Source: Flavobacterium selenitireducens
GTDB lineage: Bacteria; Bacteroidota; Bacteroidia; Flavobacteriales; Flavobacteriaceae
NCBI RefSeq assembly: GCF_014748335.1
Contig: NZ_JAAVIY010000011.1
Location: forward strand, 23,079 to 87,078
Direction: 5' to 3'
Length of the DNA stretch: 64,000 nucleotides
Position numbers and translations under genes: made by a program. This document shows, piece after piece, positions 1 through 9,498 of the stretch. Position 1 is the first letter of the stretch. Each line of letters starts with the position of its first letter. Below the pieces are notes generated by a model. That model saw only the letters and a program-made list of their open reading frames with translations. It did no database searches and had not been told where the DNA came from.

Positions 1-3000
1 CAATACATGCGCAGGGACGGGCAACAGATACTGGATCACAACGGCCAGCCGATCATCCTTAGAGGATTGGGCCTTGGCGGATGGATGGTTCAGGAAGGAT
101 ACATGCTGCAGACCGACGCATTTGCCGGGCCCCAGCACAAGATCCGTGAAAAAATCACGCAACTCATCGGTACGGCAAATACTGAAACGTTTTACCAAGC
201 GTATCGCGACAACGGAATCACCAAACGCGACATCGATTCACTCAAGGCATGGGGCTTCAACTCCGTGCGTTTGCCGATGCACTACAATCTTTACACCCTT
301 CCGATCGAACAGGAATCCGGGGGCGGAAATACCTGGCTTGACGAAGGGTTTGAGCGGACCGACCAACTGTTGGAGTGGTGTGAGCAAAATCAGATGTACC
401 TGATCCTCGACATGCACGCCACTCCGGGAGGTCAGGGCAAGGACGCGAACATCTCCGACTATGACGCTACGAAACCGTCGCTTTGGGAGAGTGAAGCCAA
501 CAGGACGAAACTTATCGCATTGTGGCGAAAGTTGGCCGACCGTTACAAAGATCGACAATGGATCGGAGGCTATGACCTGATCAACGAGCCCAACTGGTCG
601 TTCACCCAAGGCGGGAACATCAACGGATGTACCGAGAATGCCAACACGCCGTTGCGCGATCTTTACATCCAACTTACCAATGCGATCCGCGAAGTGGACA
701 CCAACCACATGATTATCATCGAAGGGAATTGTTGGGGAAATAATTACAACGGCATTCTGTCTGCGACCAACCAACCCTGGGACAACAACATGGCGTTGAG
801 TTTCCACAAATACTGGAACGCCAATACCCAAGGCGCCATCCAGGGAATGCTCAATTTGAGGACGACTTATAATTTGCCGATCTGGCTTGGGGAAACCGGA
901 GAGAATTCAAACGTCTGGTTCAAAGACGCGATTTCGCTCTGTGAGTCCAACAACATCGGTTGGGCATGGTGGCCGATGAAAAAAATCGACAATATTTCCG
1001 GCCCGGCATCGGTAACCAAAACCGCTGAATACCAAACCTTGCTCAATTATTGGCAAAACGGCGGCAATGCACCGTCCCAGACATTTGCGTTCAATGCGCT
1101 GATGCAGATCGCCGAAAATTACAAAATGGAAAACGTGACGTTGCGACCTGATGTGATCGACGCCATGTTCCGCCAGGTGCAAACTACGGAAACCAAGAAG
1201 TACAAAGATCACCCGATTCCCGGAAAAGTTTTCGCCACCGAATTCGACATGGGGCACAACGGCGTGGCTTATTTTGACAAAGTTGTCGCAAACTACCGAA
1301 CCGATACCGGAACTTTCGAGGCCTGGAACAACGGTTGGAGCATGCGCAACGACGGAGTCGACATACAGCCTTCTACCGATGCGGTCAACAACGGCTTCCA
1401 GATCGGTTGGACAGAAGACAACGAGTGGCTGACCTATTCGCTGACAGCTCCGTCGCTGACGGCTTACGATATCGACATTCGCTACAGCGGAAGCGGGAAA
1501 ATCCATTTCGAGGATACCGACGGAAACATTTCCGAATCGATAATCCTACCCAATTCAGGCGGATTCACGACATTCCAAACCATTACCGTAACCGACATCT
1601 TGTTGCAGGCAGGCCTCAATAAGGTAAAACTGTATATCGAAACAGGTGGCTTCAACCTGAACTGGTTCGAGCTCAAAAATCCTCACGCTTCGTCTGCCGC
1701 TATGTTTAAAGTCATCGATGCTTCAACCTCCGCACTTGGAAACAAAGTCAATGTCGTTTTCAACAAGCAGATCCAAACGGGCATCAACTTTAGCCAAAGC
1801 GCCTTTACACTTAAGGTCAACGGTACTGCGGTTCCGGCGACGGTTGCTTATTCGACCGAGGACAACCGCACACTCGTTTTCACGCCGTCAACGCCTATCA
1901 ATCCCGGAAATTCGGTAACGCTCAGCTATGCCGGAGGCAATCTTTTGGCTTCGGATGCGACCGCTCACGCCGCATTTACCGACAAGCCCGTGACCAACCG
2001 CGTCGGCAGTATCCTTGGGATTTCGGGCACCGTCCAAGCGGAGAATTTTTACTCCAATAACGGCTTGCAACTCGAAAACAGCAACGATATCGGTGGCGGA
2101 CAGAACATCGCATACACCGATGCCGGTGATTCACTTCAATATCTTGTAAACGTACAAACTACAGGAAACTACAAAATCGAGTGGCGCACCTCGGGCGAAA
2201 GCCAGGTAGGATCGGCCCAGATCCAGATGATAGGGGAGACGACCCAGGATATCCAAACCGTAAATTTCCCGGCCACAGGAGGTTGGCAAACCTGGCAAAC
2301 GGTGGAATCTTTCGGCACGCTGACCGCCGGTCGATACATCATGAAAGTGAACATTCTAAGTCCCGGCTTCAACCTGAACTGGATCCGTTTTTCGTATCAG
2401 GTTCCCGATGACGACGGAGATGGAGTCGGAAATGCTTCTGATAACTGTCCGAATACACCTTCGGGCGATGTCGTCGATTTTAGCGGTTGTACGATGTTTA
2501 CCCTTCCGACAAACAATTTTTCCGTGAGCACGAGCTCGGAAACGTGCCGCAGTTCCAATAACGGAGCGATTTCAATTTCTGCGGTGGCCAACCACAACTA
2601 CGTGGCGACACTTACGGGGAACGGCGTCAACCTCTCGATGGCGTTCAACAGCGCGGCTTCTTTCCCGAACCTCAATGCGGGTGTTTACCAGTTGTGCATT
2701 GCGATACCGTCCTCTCCATCGTTTCAGCAATGTTACAATGTTGTGGTAACGGAACCGGAAGATTTGGGTGTTTTCTCTCGCGTCGACGAGCGTGCTTTCC
2801 GATTGGAACTCGATCTCGAAGGCAGCGAAACCTATCGCATCGAACTCAATGGAATCCAATATATGACCGATCAGCATTCGATCGTACTCGATCTCGAAGC
2901 GGGTAGAAACGAACTGTTGGTCAAGACCGATCGCGAATGCCAGGGCGTACATCGCCAAACGATCGTGATGAACGACATAATGTCGGTTTACCCGAACCCG

Positions 3001-3219
3001 GCGCGACAGGAGCTCGTCAATGTTTTACTTCCGTCCGCAAAAGCAGGGAATGTGACGCTTGAAGTCTATTCGATGATTGGTAAAAAAGTAGCATCCTACC
3101 AATTGCCTGCCCAGGAACGTACCGTCAGTTTTGACGCGTCCGCATTCGCATCGGGAACATATTTGCTCAAAGTCGTGAGCCCAACGGGAACCTATAATAC
3201 CAAATTCGTAAAACTATGA
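1..3219 (+). CDS. Secreted GH5-family glycoside hydrolase with CBM6-like modules and T9SS sorting domain (5' partial)
   Basis: The frame is open to base 1 and no signal peptide is present, so the start lies upstream; numbering here is from the ATG at 7. Residues about 10-350 form a GH5 (cellulase-like) barrel, with acid/base Glu about 194 in INEPNW and nucleophile Glu about 296 in LGETGEN. Next come a CBM6-like beta-sandwich (about 410-560), an SbsA/Ig-like domain (about 565-665), a second CBM6-like module (about 672-798), a TSP3-like calcium loop (DDDGDGVGNASDNCP), an Ig-like stretch, and a type A T9SS C-terminal domain (about 993-1070, VYPNPA start). This is an exported beta-glycan hydrolase. 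Its exact substrate cannot be read from sequence. The next gene overlaps by 4 bases (ATGA). Confidence 0.9.
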   Translation, partial: QYMRRDGQQILDHNGQPIILRGLGLGGWMVQEGYMLQTDAFAGPQHKIREKITQLIGTANTETFYQAYRDNGITKRDIDSLKAWGFNSVRLPMHYNLYTLPIEQESGGGNTWLDEGFERTDQLLEWCEQNQMYLILDMHATPGGQGKDANISDYDATKPSLWESEANRTKLIALWRKLADRYKDRQWIGGYDLINEPNWSFTQGGNINGCTENANTPLRDLYIQLTNAIREVDTNHMIIIEGNCWGNNYNGILSATNQPWDNNMALSFHKYWNANTQGAIQGMLNLRTTYNLPIWLGETGENSNVWFKDAISLCESNNIGWAWWPMKKIDNISGPASVTKTAEYQTLLNYWQNGGNAPSQTFAFNALMQIAENYKMENVTLRPDVIDAMFRQVQTTETKKYKDHPIPGKVFATEFDMGHNGVAYFDKVVANYRTDTGTFEAWNNGWSMRNDGVDIQPSTDAVNNGFQIGWTEDNEWLTYSLTAPSLTAYDIDIRYSGSGKIHFEDTDGNISESIILPNSGGFTTFQTITVTDILLQAGLNKVKLYIETGGFNLNWFELKNPHASSAAMFKVIDASTSALGNKVNVVFNKQIQTGINFSQSAFTLKVNGTAVPATVAYSTEDNRTLVFTPSTPINPGNSVTLSYAGGNLLASDATAHAAFTDKPVTNRVGSILGISGTVQAENFYSNNGLQLENSNDIGGGQNIAYTDAGDSLQYLVNVQTTGNYKIEWRTSGESQVGSAQIQMIGETTQDIQTVNFPATGGWQTWQTVESFGTLTAGRYIMKVNILSPGFNLNWIRFSYQVPDDDGDGVGNASDNCPNTPSGDVVDFSGCTMFTLPTNNFSVSTSSETCRSSNNGAISISAVANHNYVATLTGNGVNLSMAFNSAASFPNLNAGVYQLCIAIPSSPSFQQCYNVVVTEPEDLGVFSRVDERAFRLELDLEGSETYRIELNGIQYMTDQHSIVLDLEAGRNELLVKTDRECQGVHRQTIVMNDIMSVYPNPARQELVNVLLPSAKAGNVTLEVYSMIGKKVASYQLPAQERTVSFDASAFASGTYLLKVVSPTGTYNTKFVKL

Positions 3220-3899
3220 AAAATATAATTTCAGTTTTAGCCATAGCCTTGCTGGCCTTTTCATGCGGCGACAGCGACGAAGGTGGCGGTGGCGGCAATC
3301 CGTCCCAGGCCGCATTGATCGCGCCGATAGACAATTCGGAATGTTTGACCGGAACGCCGGTTTCGGCAACGCAGTCTTCGGTAACGTTCGAATGGAATCC
3401 TTCGGAAAACACCGACAGCTATTTCCTTTACGTAAAGAATCTTGCCACGGGAACCTCGTCCCAGTTCAATGCCGGGACTTCGCTTACCTACCAGGTTACG
3501 CTTCAAAAAGGCACGCCGTATTCGTGGTACGTAAGTTCGCGAAAGGAAGGGCGCACATCTGTAGCAAGCCCTACCTGGAAGTTTTATAACGCTGCCGAGA
3601 GCGTGACCAATTACGCGCCTTTTCCTGCGGAGGTCATCCATCCGCAGATGAGCACGACTTATGCGGGAGCCACCGTCGACTTGCAATGGTCGGCAGATGA
3701 TCTCGAAGACGATATTGAAAACTACCAGGTGTATTTCGGGACGGCACAGAATCCTACGACTTTGTTGTCTACCGTTACCCAGCCGCAGCTTCCCAACGTC
3801 GCCGTGGCTTCAGGCAATAATTACTATTGGAAAGTAGTGACTGTCGATGCCCAGGGCAACAGTTCGACGTCGCAAACCTTCCAATTCAGAGTACAGTAA
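3216..3899 (+). CDS. Fibronectin type III-like lipoprotein
   Basis: A 227-residue lipoprotein: signal peptide followed by lipobox AFSC and then an acidic, Gly-rich linker (GDSDEGGGGG) typical of surface-exposed Bacteroidota lipoproteins. The rest resembles two FN3-like beta-sandwich repeats (about 38-125 and 130-227), each with the FEWNPSEN / LQWSADD and YxWxV patterns. It has no catalytic motif. The ATG overlaps the stop of the GH5 gene (ATGA), so the two are translationally coupled. I infer a role in carbohydrate binding or surface display with that enzyme. Confidence 0.82.
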   Translation: MKNIISVLAIALLAFSCGDSDEGGGGGNPSQAALIAPIDNSECLTGTPVSATQSSVTFEWNPSENTDSYFLYVKNLATGTSSQFNAGTSLTYQVTLQKGTPYSWYVSSRKEGRTSVASPTWKFYNAAESVTNYAPFPAEVIHPQMSTTYAGATVDLQWSADDLEDDIENYQVYFGTAQNPTTLLSTVTQPQLPNVAVASGNNYYWKVVTVDAQGNSSTSQTFQFRVQ

Positions 3900-3925
3900 A
3901 TTCGTTTTAAGTTAGATTTGTCAGG

Positions 3926-3953
3926 AAACTCCCCTTGTGGGAGTTTTTTTTTG
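3926..3953 (+). terminator. Rho-independent terminator
   Basis: Perfect 8-bp stem aaactccc / gggagttt with a 5-base loop, followed by a T run. It ends the GH5-lipoprotein transcription unit. Confidence 0.9.
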
Positions 3954-4077
3954 CGTTGAGACGGCTGAGGGCAACACACCGTTTGTGTTGCAATTCCTTT
4001 TTCAGATGTTTTGTTTGCGTACTTTTGCCGCCTGATCTTCCCAAATTTTGTGAAAGTGCACCTACGCGATTACCGCC

Positions 4078-5613
4078 ATGAAGAAAGTACTCAACCTTTT
4101 CGATTTTTCCCAGAAAGTTAATTACAAAAACGAAGTCCTCGCCGGGTTTACCGTGGCCATGACGATGATACCCGAGTCGTTGTCGTTCGCCATCCTTGCA
4201 GGCCTGCCACCGTTGACCGGGCTCTATGCGGCCATCATTGCGGGTTTCGTGACCTCTGTTTTTGGCGGACGGCCGGGCATGATATCGGGCGGGGCGGGAG
4301 CGACTGTAATTGTCCTGATCGCACTGATGCGTTCCCACGGGATCGAATACGTATTTGCAGCCGTGGCGTTGGCGGGCGTAATCCAGATTTTAGTCGGGCT
4401 TTTCAAATGGGCCAAATTCATCAGGCTTGTGCCTCAGTCGGTAATGTACGGTTTTGTAAACGGGTTGGCCATCGTCATTTTCATGTCCCAGGTCGGGCAA
4501 TTCAAAACCTCGTTCGATGGACAGACGCAATGGCTTGTGGGCGAATCCCTTTACACCATGCTCGGGTTGGTCGGCCTTACTATTGGTATCGTGATCGGTT
4601 TCCCGAAAATATCCAAAGCGCTACCGCCTTCACTCGTCGCGATTGTGGTGGTTTTCGCCCTCGTTTCGGCTTTCGGCCTTGATACGAAAACCGTGTCGGA
4701 CATCGCCTCGGTCGAAGGCGGGCTGCCACCGTTCCACATTCCTGCAGTTTCGTTGGATCTCGAGGTTTTAAAGGTCATCCTGCCATATGCGGTCATCGTG
4801 GCCGCCGTCGGTTTGACAGAAGGCTTGCTTACGCTGAACCTCGTCGACGAGATCACCGGCACTAAGGGGAACGGCAACCGCGAATGCATCGCCCAGGGCG
4901 GTTCCAACATCGCCAACGGATTTTTTTTCGGGATGGGCGGCTGCCCGATGATCGCCCAGACATTGGTCAACCTTTCCTCTGGGTCGCGGGCGAGATTGTC
5001 CGGCATCGTGGCTTCGGTTACCATTTTGCTCATCGTCCTTTTCGGAGCCCCTGTCATCGGGAGATTGCCGATGGCGGCCTTGGTCGGTGTAATGGTGATG
5101 GTGGCCGTGGAAACCTTTGAATGGGCCAGCTTGCGCATCATCGGCAAAATGCCAAAATCGGACATATTGATCGGAATTTTGGTCGCGGCCATTACCGTTT
5201 TGCTACACAATCTTGCGTTGGCGGTATTGGCGGGCGTAATCATTTCGGCTTTGGTATTTGCCTGGGAAAGTGCCAAACGCATACGGGCGCGTGTACATAT
5301 CGGCGAAAACGGCGTCAAACATTACGAGATCTTCGGCCCGTTGTTTTTTGGATCGGCTATGACGTTCGCCGAAAAGTTCAATGCCGGGACGGATCCTTCA
5401 CACATCGTAATCGATTTCCGACAAAGCCGACTGGCCGACATGTCTGCGATAGAAGCGGTAAACGGTGTCTCACGAAAGTACCGCGAAATGGGTAAGATCG
5501 TCGAGCTCCGTCACCTGAGCCCCGATTGTCGCCGATTGCTCGAAAATGCGCAGGCAGTCATCGATGTGAATATCGCCGAAGACCCGGGTTATCGCGTCGC
5601 GGTAGAAAAATAA
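4078..5613 (+). CDS. SulP (SLC26)-family inorganic anion transporter with STAS domain
   Basis: A 511-residue inner-membrane protein. The first ~400 residues are a run of hydrophobic helices with SulP hallmarks (MIPESLSFAILAGLPPLTGLYAA near the N-terminus, FFFGMGGCPMIAQTLVNLSSG in the middle). Residues about 420-505 form a cytosolic STAS domain (HIVIDFRQSRLADMSAIEAV). Family members move sulfate, bicarbonate or other anions in symport with H+ or Na+. No carbonic anhydrase or sulfate-assimilation gene is adjacent, so the substrate is open. Monocistronic, between a terminator and its own downstream spacer. Confidence 0.9.
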   Translation: MKKVLNLFDFSQKVNYKNEVLAGFTVAMTMIPESLSFAILAGLPPLTGLYAAIIAGFVTSVFGGRPGMISGGAGATVIVLIALMRSHGIEYVFAAVALAGVIQILVGLFKWAKFIRLVPQSVMYGFVNGLAIVIFMSQVGQFKTSFDGQTQWLVGESLYTMLGLVGLTIGIVIGFPKISKALPPSLVAIVVVFALVSAFGLDTKTVSDIASVEGGLPPFHIPAVSLDLEVLKVILPYAVIVAAVGLTEGLLTLNLVDEITGTKGNGNRECIAQGGSNIANGFFFGMGGCPMIAQTLVNLSSGSRARLSGIVASVTILLIVLFGAPVIGRLPMAALVGVMVMVAVETFEWASLRIIGKMPKSDILIGILVAAITVLLHNLALAVLAGVIISALVFAWESAKRIRARVHIGENGVKHYEIFGPLFFGSAMTFAEKFNAGTDPSHIVIDFRQSRLADMSAIEAVNGVSRKYREMGKIVELRHLSPDCRRLLENAQAVIDVNIAEDPGYRVAVEK

Positions 5614-5660
5614 TCGTCTTTTTGGCGCCATTCCTGTCGGATTAATCCTGTATTAATCCG

Positions 5661-5668
5661 TAATTTTG
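5661..5668 (+). promoter_or_regulatory. Bacteroidota -7 element TAATTTTG
   Basis: TAATTTTG matches TAnnTTTG and lies 29 bases before the ATG of the DUF808 gene. No convincing TTTG -33 box is found at the usual spacing. Confidence 0.5.
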
Positions 5669-5697
5669 GGCACTCACACACCTACACTAATACGACT

Positions 5698-6564
5698 ATG
5701 GCATCAGGTTTTTTCGCAATTTTAGATGATATCGCAGCATTGATGGACGACGTGGCGGTGACCGCAAAGGTGGCGACACGCAAAACTGCCGGCATCCTCG
5801 GAGATGATTTGGCTGTCAACGCCGAAAAGGCGACCGGTTTCCTGTCATCGCGCGAGTTGCCCGTGCTGTGGGCCATTACCAAAGGTTCTTTTATCAACAA
5901 AGTAATCATTGTGCCGATCGCGTTGTTGCTGAACGCGTTTTTTCCTATTGCGATAAATGTGATCCTGATTTTGGGCGGATTGTTCCTTGCCTATGAAGGG
6001 GCGGAAAAAATCGTGGAGTTTTTGTTCCACAGGAAAAAGACGGGGCATGAGGTCGTCGAAGAAATCAAGGATGACCGCCAGGCCGAGAAAGCGAAGATCA
6101 AATCGGCTGTGATGACCGACTTTATATTATCTGTAGAAATCGTGATCATCGCCTTGGGCAGCGTGCTTGACCAAGACCAAACGCTGCAGATCGCTACCGT
6201 CTCCATCGTGGCTATTCTCGCGACAGTTGGCGTTTACGGAATCGTAGCTTTGATAGTCCGTATGGACGATGCTGGTTTCGGGTTGATGAAGCGCTCGCCG
6301 GAAAAAGGATTTTTGTATGCAGTGGGGAACGTACTGGTAAAGTCGCTTCCTATCCTCATCAAGTTTCTGGCCGTTGTCGGAACGATCGCGCTTTTGCTCG
6401 TCGCCGGCGGAATTTTCGTGCACAACATCGATTTCCTTCACCATATTTTGCCTGGAGTTCCCGCGATTCTCGTCGAATTTGGAGTCGGGCTGTTGGCAGG
6501 CCTGATCGTAGTGGGGATCGTCCTTTCTGCGAAGGCATTGTTCGGAAAAGGCAAAAAACACTGA
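5698..6564 (+). CDS. DUF808 (YedI-like) inner-membrane protein
   Basis: 288 residues. The N-terminus (MASGFFAILDDIAALMDDVA, then a segment with KTAGILGDDLAVNAE) is the DUF808 signature. Several membrane helices follow: about 75-100, 135-155, 160-180, 210-235 and 255-280. The family has no established biochemical function; E. coli YedI is a homolog. The gene has its own -7 element and is followed by a converging hydrolase gene. Confidence 0.9.
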   Translation: MASGFFAILDDIAALMDDVAVTAKVATRKTAGILGDDLAVNAEKATGFLSSRELPVLWAITKGSFINKVIIVPIALLLNAFFPIAINVILILGGLFLAYEGAEKIVEFLFHRKKTGHEVVEEIKDDRQAEKAKIKSAVMTDFILSVEIVIIALGSVLDQDQTLQIATVSIVAILATVGVYGIVALIVRMDDAGFGLMKRSPEKGFLYAVGNVLVKSLPILIKFLAVVGTIALLLVAGGIFVHNIDFLHHILPGVPAILVEFGVGLLAGLIVVGIVLSAKALFGKGKKH

Positions 6565-6585
6565 TTCTATTTTTGCAACTTCAGC

Positions 6586-7458
6586 TCAATTGGAACGTAT
6601 TCCGTTGATTGCTTCCTCGAGCAGTTTGTTGAACGCATCGGGCTTTTCCAGCATCGGATAATGACCGGTAGGACCGATTTCAAGCAACGTTATTTTCTTG
6701 CCGTATTGACGCAACGCCGCCATATCGGTTGCGGAGTAGGAACTGTTTACGAGCCACAACGGTTTGTCGAGCATGGATAGCTTTTCCGCAAATGGGTAAC
6801 CGTCGAGGTTTTCGAGACAATCGATGGCGATATCAGGCTCTGATGAGAGGATATCGTTCGAAACTCTTTGTCGTACTGCCTTGCTCGTCGAAGGCGAAAA
6901 CAGGCCGTTGATTTCTGCTGAGACTACATTTTTGAAGTTGGAGCGGGCGCTGTCATAAAAAACAGCCCATTCTTTTTTCATGTCTGCCGTTATCAAACCT
7001 ACATTTTTTAGATTGTCGACGCCGACTATTCCTAAGATCCTCGTCGGATTTTGCAACGCTGTTTCCACGACTATGGAGCCGCTCATCGAATGGCCGATTA
7101 AGATGACGTTCGTCAAGTCCAGACTTTCAAAAACGGCAGTCACATCGCGGCTATAATCTTCGACGGTCCAGGTTTCGCGGTTCTTCCCTGATTTTCCGAA
7201 ACCGGGAAGATCGATCGTGACGACTCTGTACTTTTTTTGGAAATGAGGAATTTGCTGTTCCCAATAGGTTTTGTTCGTGCCCCATCCGTGGAGGAACACT
7301 AACACGGTATCGCCTGTTTTCGTATCCGTGTAATCGATGTTTACGCCTTTGTTTTCAATCTTCATTTTTGCGGGGCCGATGGTTTTTTTGCTGCGGCTAT
7401 CACTACACGACGCCACTGTCATGAAAATACAGGTCAGGAGCAATAGGACTGGTCTCAT
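6586..7458 (-). CDS. Alpha/beta-hydrolase lipoprotein
   Basis: 290 residues with a lipoprotein signal (lipobox VASC, Cys18). It has an alpha/beta-hydrolase fold: oxyanion-hole motif HGWGTNKTYW near 57, nucleophile elbow GHSMSG (Ser124), and catalytic His about 266 in GPTGHYPMLEKP. The third triad residue is likely the Asp near 245. Predicted periplasmic or outer-membrane-anchored esterase/hydrolase of unknown substrate. It stands alone, convergent with the DUF808 gene. Confidence 0.85.
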   Translation of the reverse strand: MRPVLLLLTCIFMTVASCSDSRSKKTIGPAKMKIENKGVNIDYTDTKTGDTVLVFLHGWGTNKTYWEQQIPHFQKKYRVVTIDLPGFGKSGKNRETWTVEDYSRDVTAVFESLDLTNVILIGHSMSGSIVVETALQNPTRILGIVGVDNLKNVGLITADMKKEWAVFYDSARSNFKNVVSAEINGLFSPSTSKAVRQRVSNDILSSEPDIAIDCLENLDGYPFAEKLSMLDKPLWLVNSSYSATDMAALRQYGKKITLLEIGPTGHYPMLEKPDAFNKLLEEAINGIRSN

Positions 7459-7672
7459 ACAAGTTTGGCTTTGTCGCGCGTGCCGAACGTGAATTTACGG
7501 ATTTCGTCATACGACCTAAAGAAATAATGAAAAATGTGTCAATTTTTCGACTGCATTAATCGTGACACCAGCATGGCCGGGCTTATTGAGCGTTACGAGC
7601 GCTTTTTTCGGATCACTACCGAAAGGGAAAAAACTTTGGCGTGAACAGTGTTCGTCTTTCTAAGTATTAATG

Positions 7673-8029
7673 CTAATCGAAACGTTTTAAAATGAGCGAT
7701 CGCAGACGTTTTTCATGTTCGTCTCCCCAATTTCCGATAACTGAAATTACAGGAATTAGTGTTTTTCCGAAATCCGTCAGGCTATATTCGACTTTAGGAG
7801 GCACAACTGGGTAGATAATTTTTGAAACAAGTTCGTGTTCCTCCAGCTCCTTCAGTTGAATATTCAAAACCCTGCGCGAAGCATCCGGTATTTTACGCTG
7901 CAATTCACTCGGCCTTTTATGGCCTTCATTAATAAACCAAAGCAAACGTATCTTCCATTTGCCATAAAGTACTTCACCTATCAGGTCAAGCCCGCAGTTT
8001 AAGTTAGGTATTATCTTTCTCTCATACAT
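7673..8029 (-). CDS. HxlR-family winged-helix transcriptional regulator
   Basis: 118 residues covering the full HxlR domain. The N-terminal Cys (NCGLDL) precedes the conserved GKWKIRLLWFI helix. It continues with RPSELQRKIPDASRRVLNIQLKEL in the recognition region and a wing at VEYSLTDFGKTLIPVI. HxlR proteins sense electrophiles or redox state and usually repress a divergent gene. Here the divergent gene is an SDR oxidoreductase, and the 134-base spacer holds an inverted repeat. A -7 box sits only 4 bases from the ATG, so the mRNA may be leaderless. This area looks AT-richer than its surroundings. Confidence 0.92.
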   Translation of the reverse strand: MYERKIIPNLNCGLDLIGEVLYGKWKIRLLWFINEGHKRPSELQRKIPDASRRVLNIQLKELEEHELVSKIIYPVVPPKVEYSLTDFGKTLIPVISVIGNWGDEHEKRLRSLILKRFD

Positions 8030-8033
8030 ATTA

Positions 8034-8041
8034 CAAAAGTA
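8034..8041 (-). promoter_or_regulatory. -7 element TACTTTTG of the HxlR gene
   Basis: Read on the minus strand the bases are TACTTTTG (TAnnTTTG). The ATG begins 4 bases downstream, so transcription would begin at or next to the start codon. The -33 position falls near the inverted repeat at 8063-8087. Confidence 0.55.
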
Positions 8042-8062
8042 AGCCTATGTTCCTAAATGTGC

Positions 8063-8087
8063 GATAGGGGAATAATTTATCCCTATC
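8063..8087. promoter_or_regulatory. Inverted-repeat operator candidate for the HxlR regulator
   Basis: GATAGGG-N11-CCCTATC is a perfect 7-bp inverted repeat with an AT-rich centre in the divergent spacer. It lies upstream of both the HxlR and SDR genes. Spacing of about 18 bases centre to centre suits a dimeric winged-helix protein bound to consecutive grooves. Autoregulation and SDR repression are inferred. Confidence 0.5.
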
Positions 8088-8163
8088 TGAATCGTAACTC
8101 CGTACTTGTGAGGACGTAACATACTTTAGAAATTTGTACAATAGAATTTAAAGACATCATATC

Positions 8164-8946
8164 ATGGATTATCAAAATGAATTATCGGGGAAGATCGCAT
8201 TGGTGACAGGAGGCACGAAGGGAACCGGAAGAGCAATTGCAGAAAGATTGCTGCAGGCGGGCGCGACGGGAATTATCACCGCGAGAAACGCCCCGGAAGA
8301 AGAGAACAGCAAACTGCATTTTATTCCATCCGACTTGAGTAAGGCAGAAGGAACGCAAAAAGTTGTAAGCGAAGTACTGTCGGCTTACGGAAGGCTTGAC
8401 ATTCTGGTAAACAATCTCGGTTCTTCATCGACGCCTGCCGGCGGTTTTGCTGCGTTATCTGATGAAAATTGGGAATCGACCCTACAGGCCAATTTGCTTG
8501 CCCCGGTCCGGCTTGACAGGGGATTTTTACCTCAGATGTTAGAGAGAAAGGACGGCGTTATCATCCATATAGCTTCTATCCAGGGAATATTGCCATTGTA
8601 TGATTCCACGTTGCCTTATGCGGCTGCAAAAGCGGGATTGAGAAATTACAGCAAAAGTTTGTCTAACGAAGTTACGCCTAAAGGTGTTCGGGTGCTGACT
8701 GTTTCTCCGGGATGGATCAACACTGAAGCATCGAAAGCTTTTTTGTCAGAAATCGCAAGAAACGCCAATGGCACTGTTGAAGAAGCGCGCAAAAGTGTGA
8801 TGGACGCATTGGGAGGAATTCCATTTGGCAGGCCTGCTGAGCCACAAGAAGTAGCTGAATTGGTTGGTTTTCTTGTATCGCCGAGAGCCAATTATTTATC
8901 AGGAACTGAATATGTAATCGATGGCGGCACCGTACCGACAATTTAA
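8164..8946 (+). CDS. SDR-family oxidoreductase (HxlR-linked)
   Basis: 260 residues, classical short-chain dehydrogenase. It shows the cofactor loop [13 protein letters not shown] (about 17-29), the NNLGSS stretch, and catalytic YAAAK with an upstream Ser (HIASIQG). The C-terminus [17 protein letters not shown]...[12 protein letters not shown] is typical of 3-ketoacyl-reductase-like SDRs. Substrate unknown. Followed 21 bases later by a SnoaL-like gene and divergent from HxlR, suggesting an inducible detoxification or redox unit. Confidence 0.9.
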   Translation: MDYQNELSGKIALVTGGTKGTGRAIAERLLQAGATGIITARNAPEEENSKLHFIPSDLSKAEGTQKVVSEVLSAYGRLDILVNNLGSSSTPAGGFAALSDENWESTLQANLLAPVRLDRGFLPQMLERKDGVIIHIASIQGILPLYDSTLPYAAAKAGLRNYSKSLSNEVTPKGVRVLTVSPGWINTEASKAFLSEIARNANGTVEEARKSVMDALGGIPFGRPAEPQEVAELVGFLVSPRANYLSGTEYVIDGGTVPTI

Positions 8947-8967
8947 TAACCTCTAAAGTTGATAACA

Positions 8968-9306
8968 ATGAACTTACCAAAAGTAATAACAGACCTGATT
9001 AAAGCACAGAACGAATTTGATGCGGTGGCCTATGCCAACTTGTTCTCAGAAACCGCCGAAGTGTTCGACGAAGGTAAAACGCATAAGGGAAGACCCGAAA
9101 TCGAGCGTTGGATCGACCATTCAAACAAGAACTATCAATCAACGATGAAACCATTGGGATATACCGAAAACGGTACGACAAGCATCTTAACAGCGGAGTG
9201 TTCGGGAGCATTTCCAGGAAGCCCTATCACGCTAAACTTTCATTTTGATATCATCGATGGGCAAGTTCAGCAGTTGAAAGTAACAGATTACACAAAGTTC
9301 CAATGA
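8968..9306 (+). CDS. SnoaL/NTF2-like protein
   Basis: 112 residues from ATG 8968. An in-frame TTG at 8959 would add three residues but is less likely. It fits the NTF2/SnoaL-like cone fold (AQNEFDAVAYANLFSETAEVFDEGKTHKGRPEI, a segment shared by nuclear-transport-factor-2-like enzymes and ligand binders). No catalytic assignment is possible. It is cotranscribed with the SDR gene. Confidence 0.85.
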   Translation: MNLPKVITDLIKAQNEFDAVAYANLFSETAEVFDEGKTHKGRPEIERWIDHSNKNYQSTMKPLGYTENGTTSILTAECSGAFPGSPITLNFHFDIIDGQVQQLKVTDYTKFQ

Positions 9307-9462
9307 CTTTATTTGTCGTCTTTGGGCGATGAGAGACTACCTGCGTTGCGCCACGGTAATGTCCATCGGAAGGCAGACAAAAAAAACGCTAAAAAGGCTT
9401 TCACTTTTATTTGGCGGAGCCCGCTTCCAAAAGCTGAAAAAACATTTGTCCCACCCGTGGCA

Positions 9463-9496
9463 AATAAAAAAAGCAAGACATCTGTCTTGCTTTTTT
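9463..9496. terminator. Bidirectional terminator (tRNA-Val side)
   Basis: 8-bp stem gcaagaca / tgtcttgc with a 2-base loop. It is flanked by an A run on the left and a T run on the right, so it can act in either direction. On the minus strand it lies directly after the tRNA gene. Confidence 0.85.
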
Positions 9497-9498
9497 GT

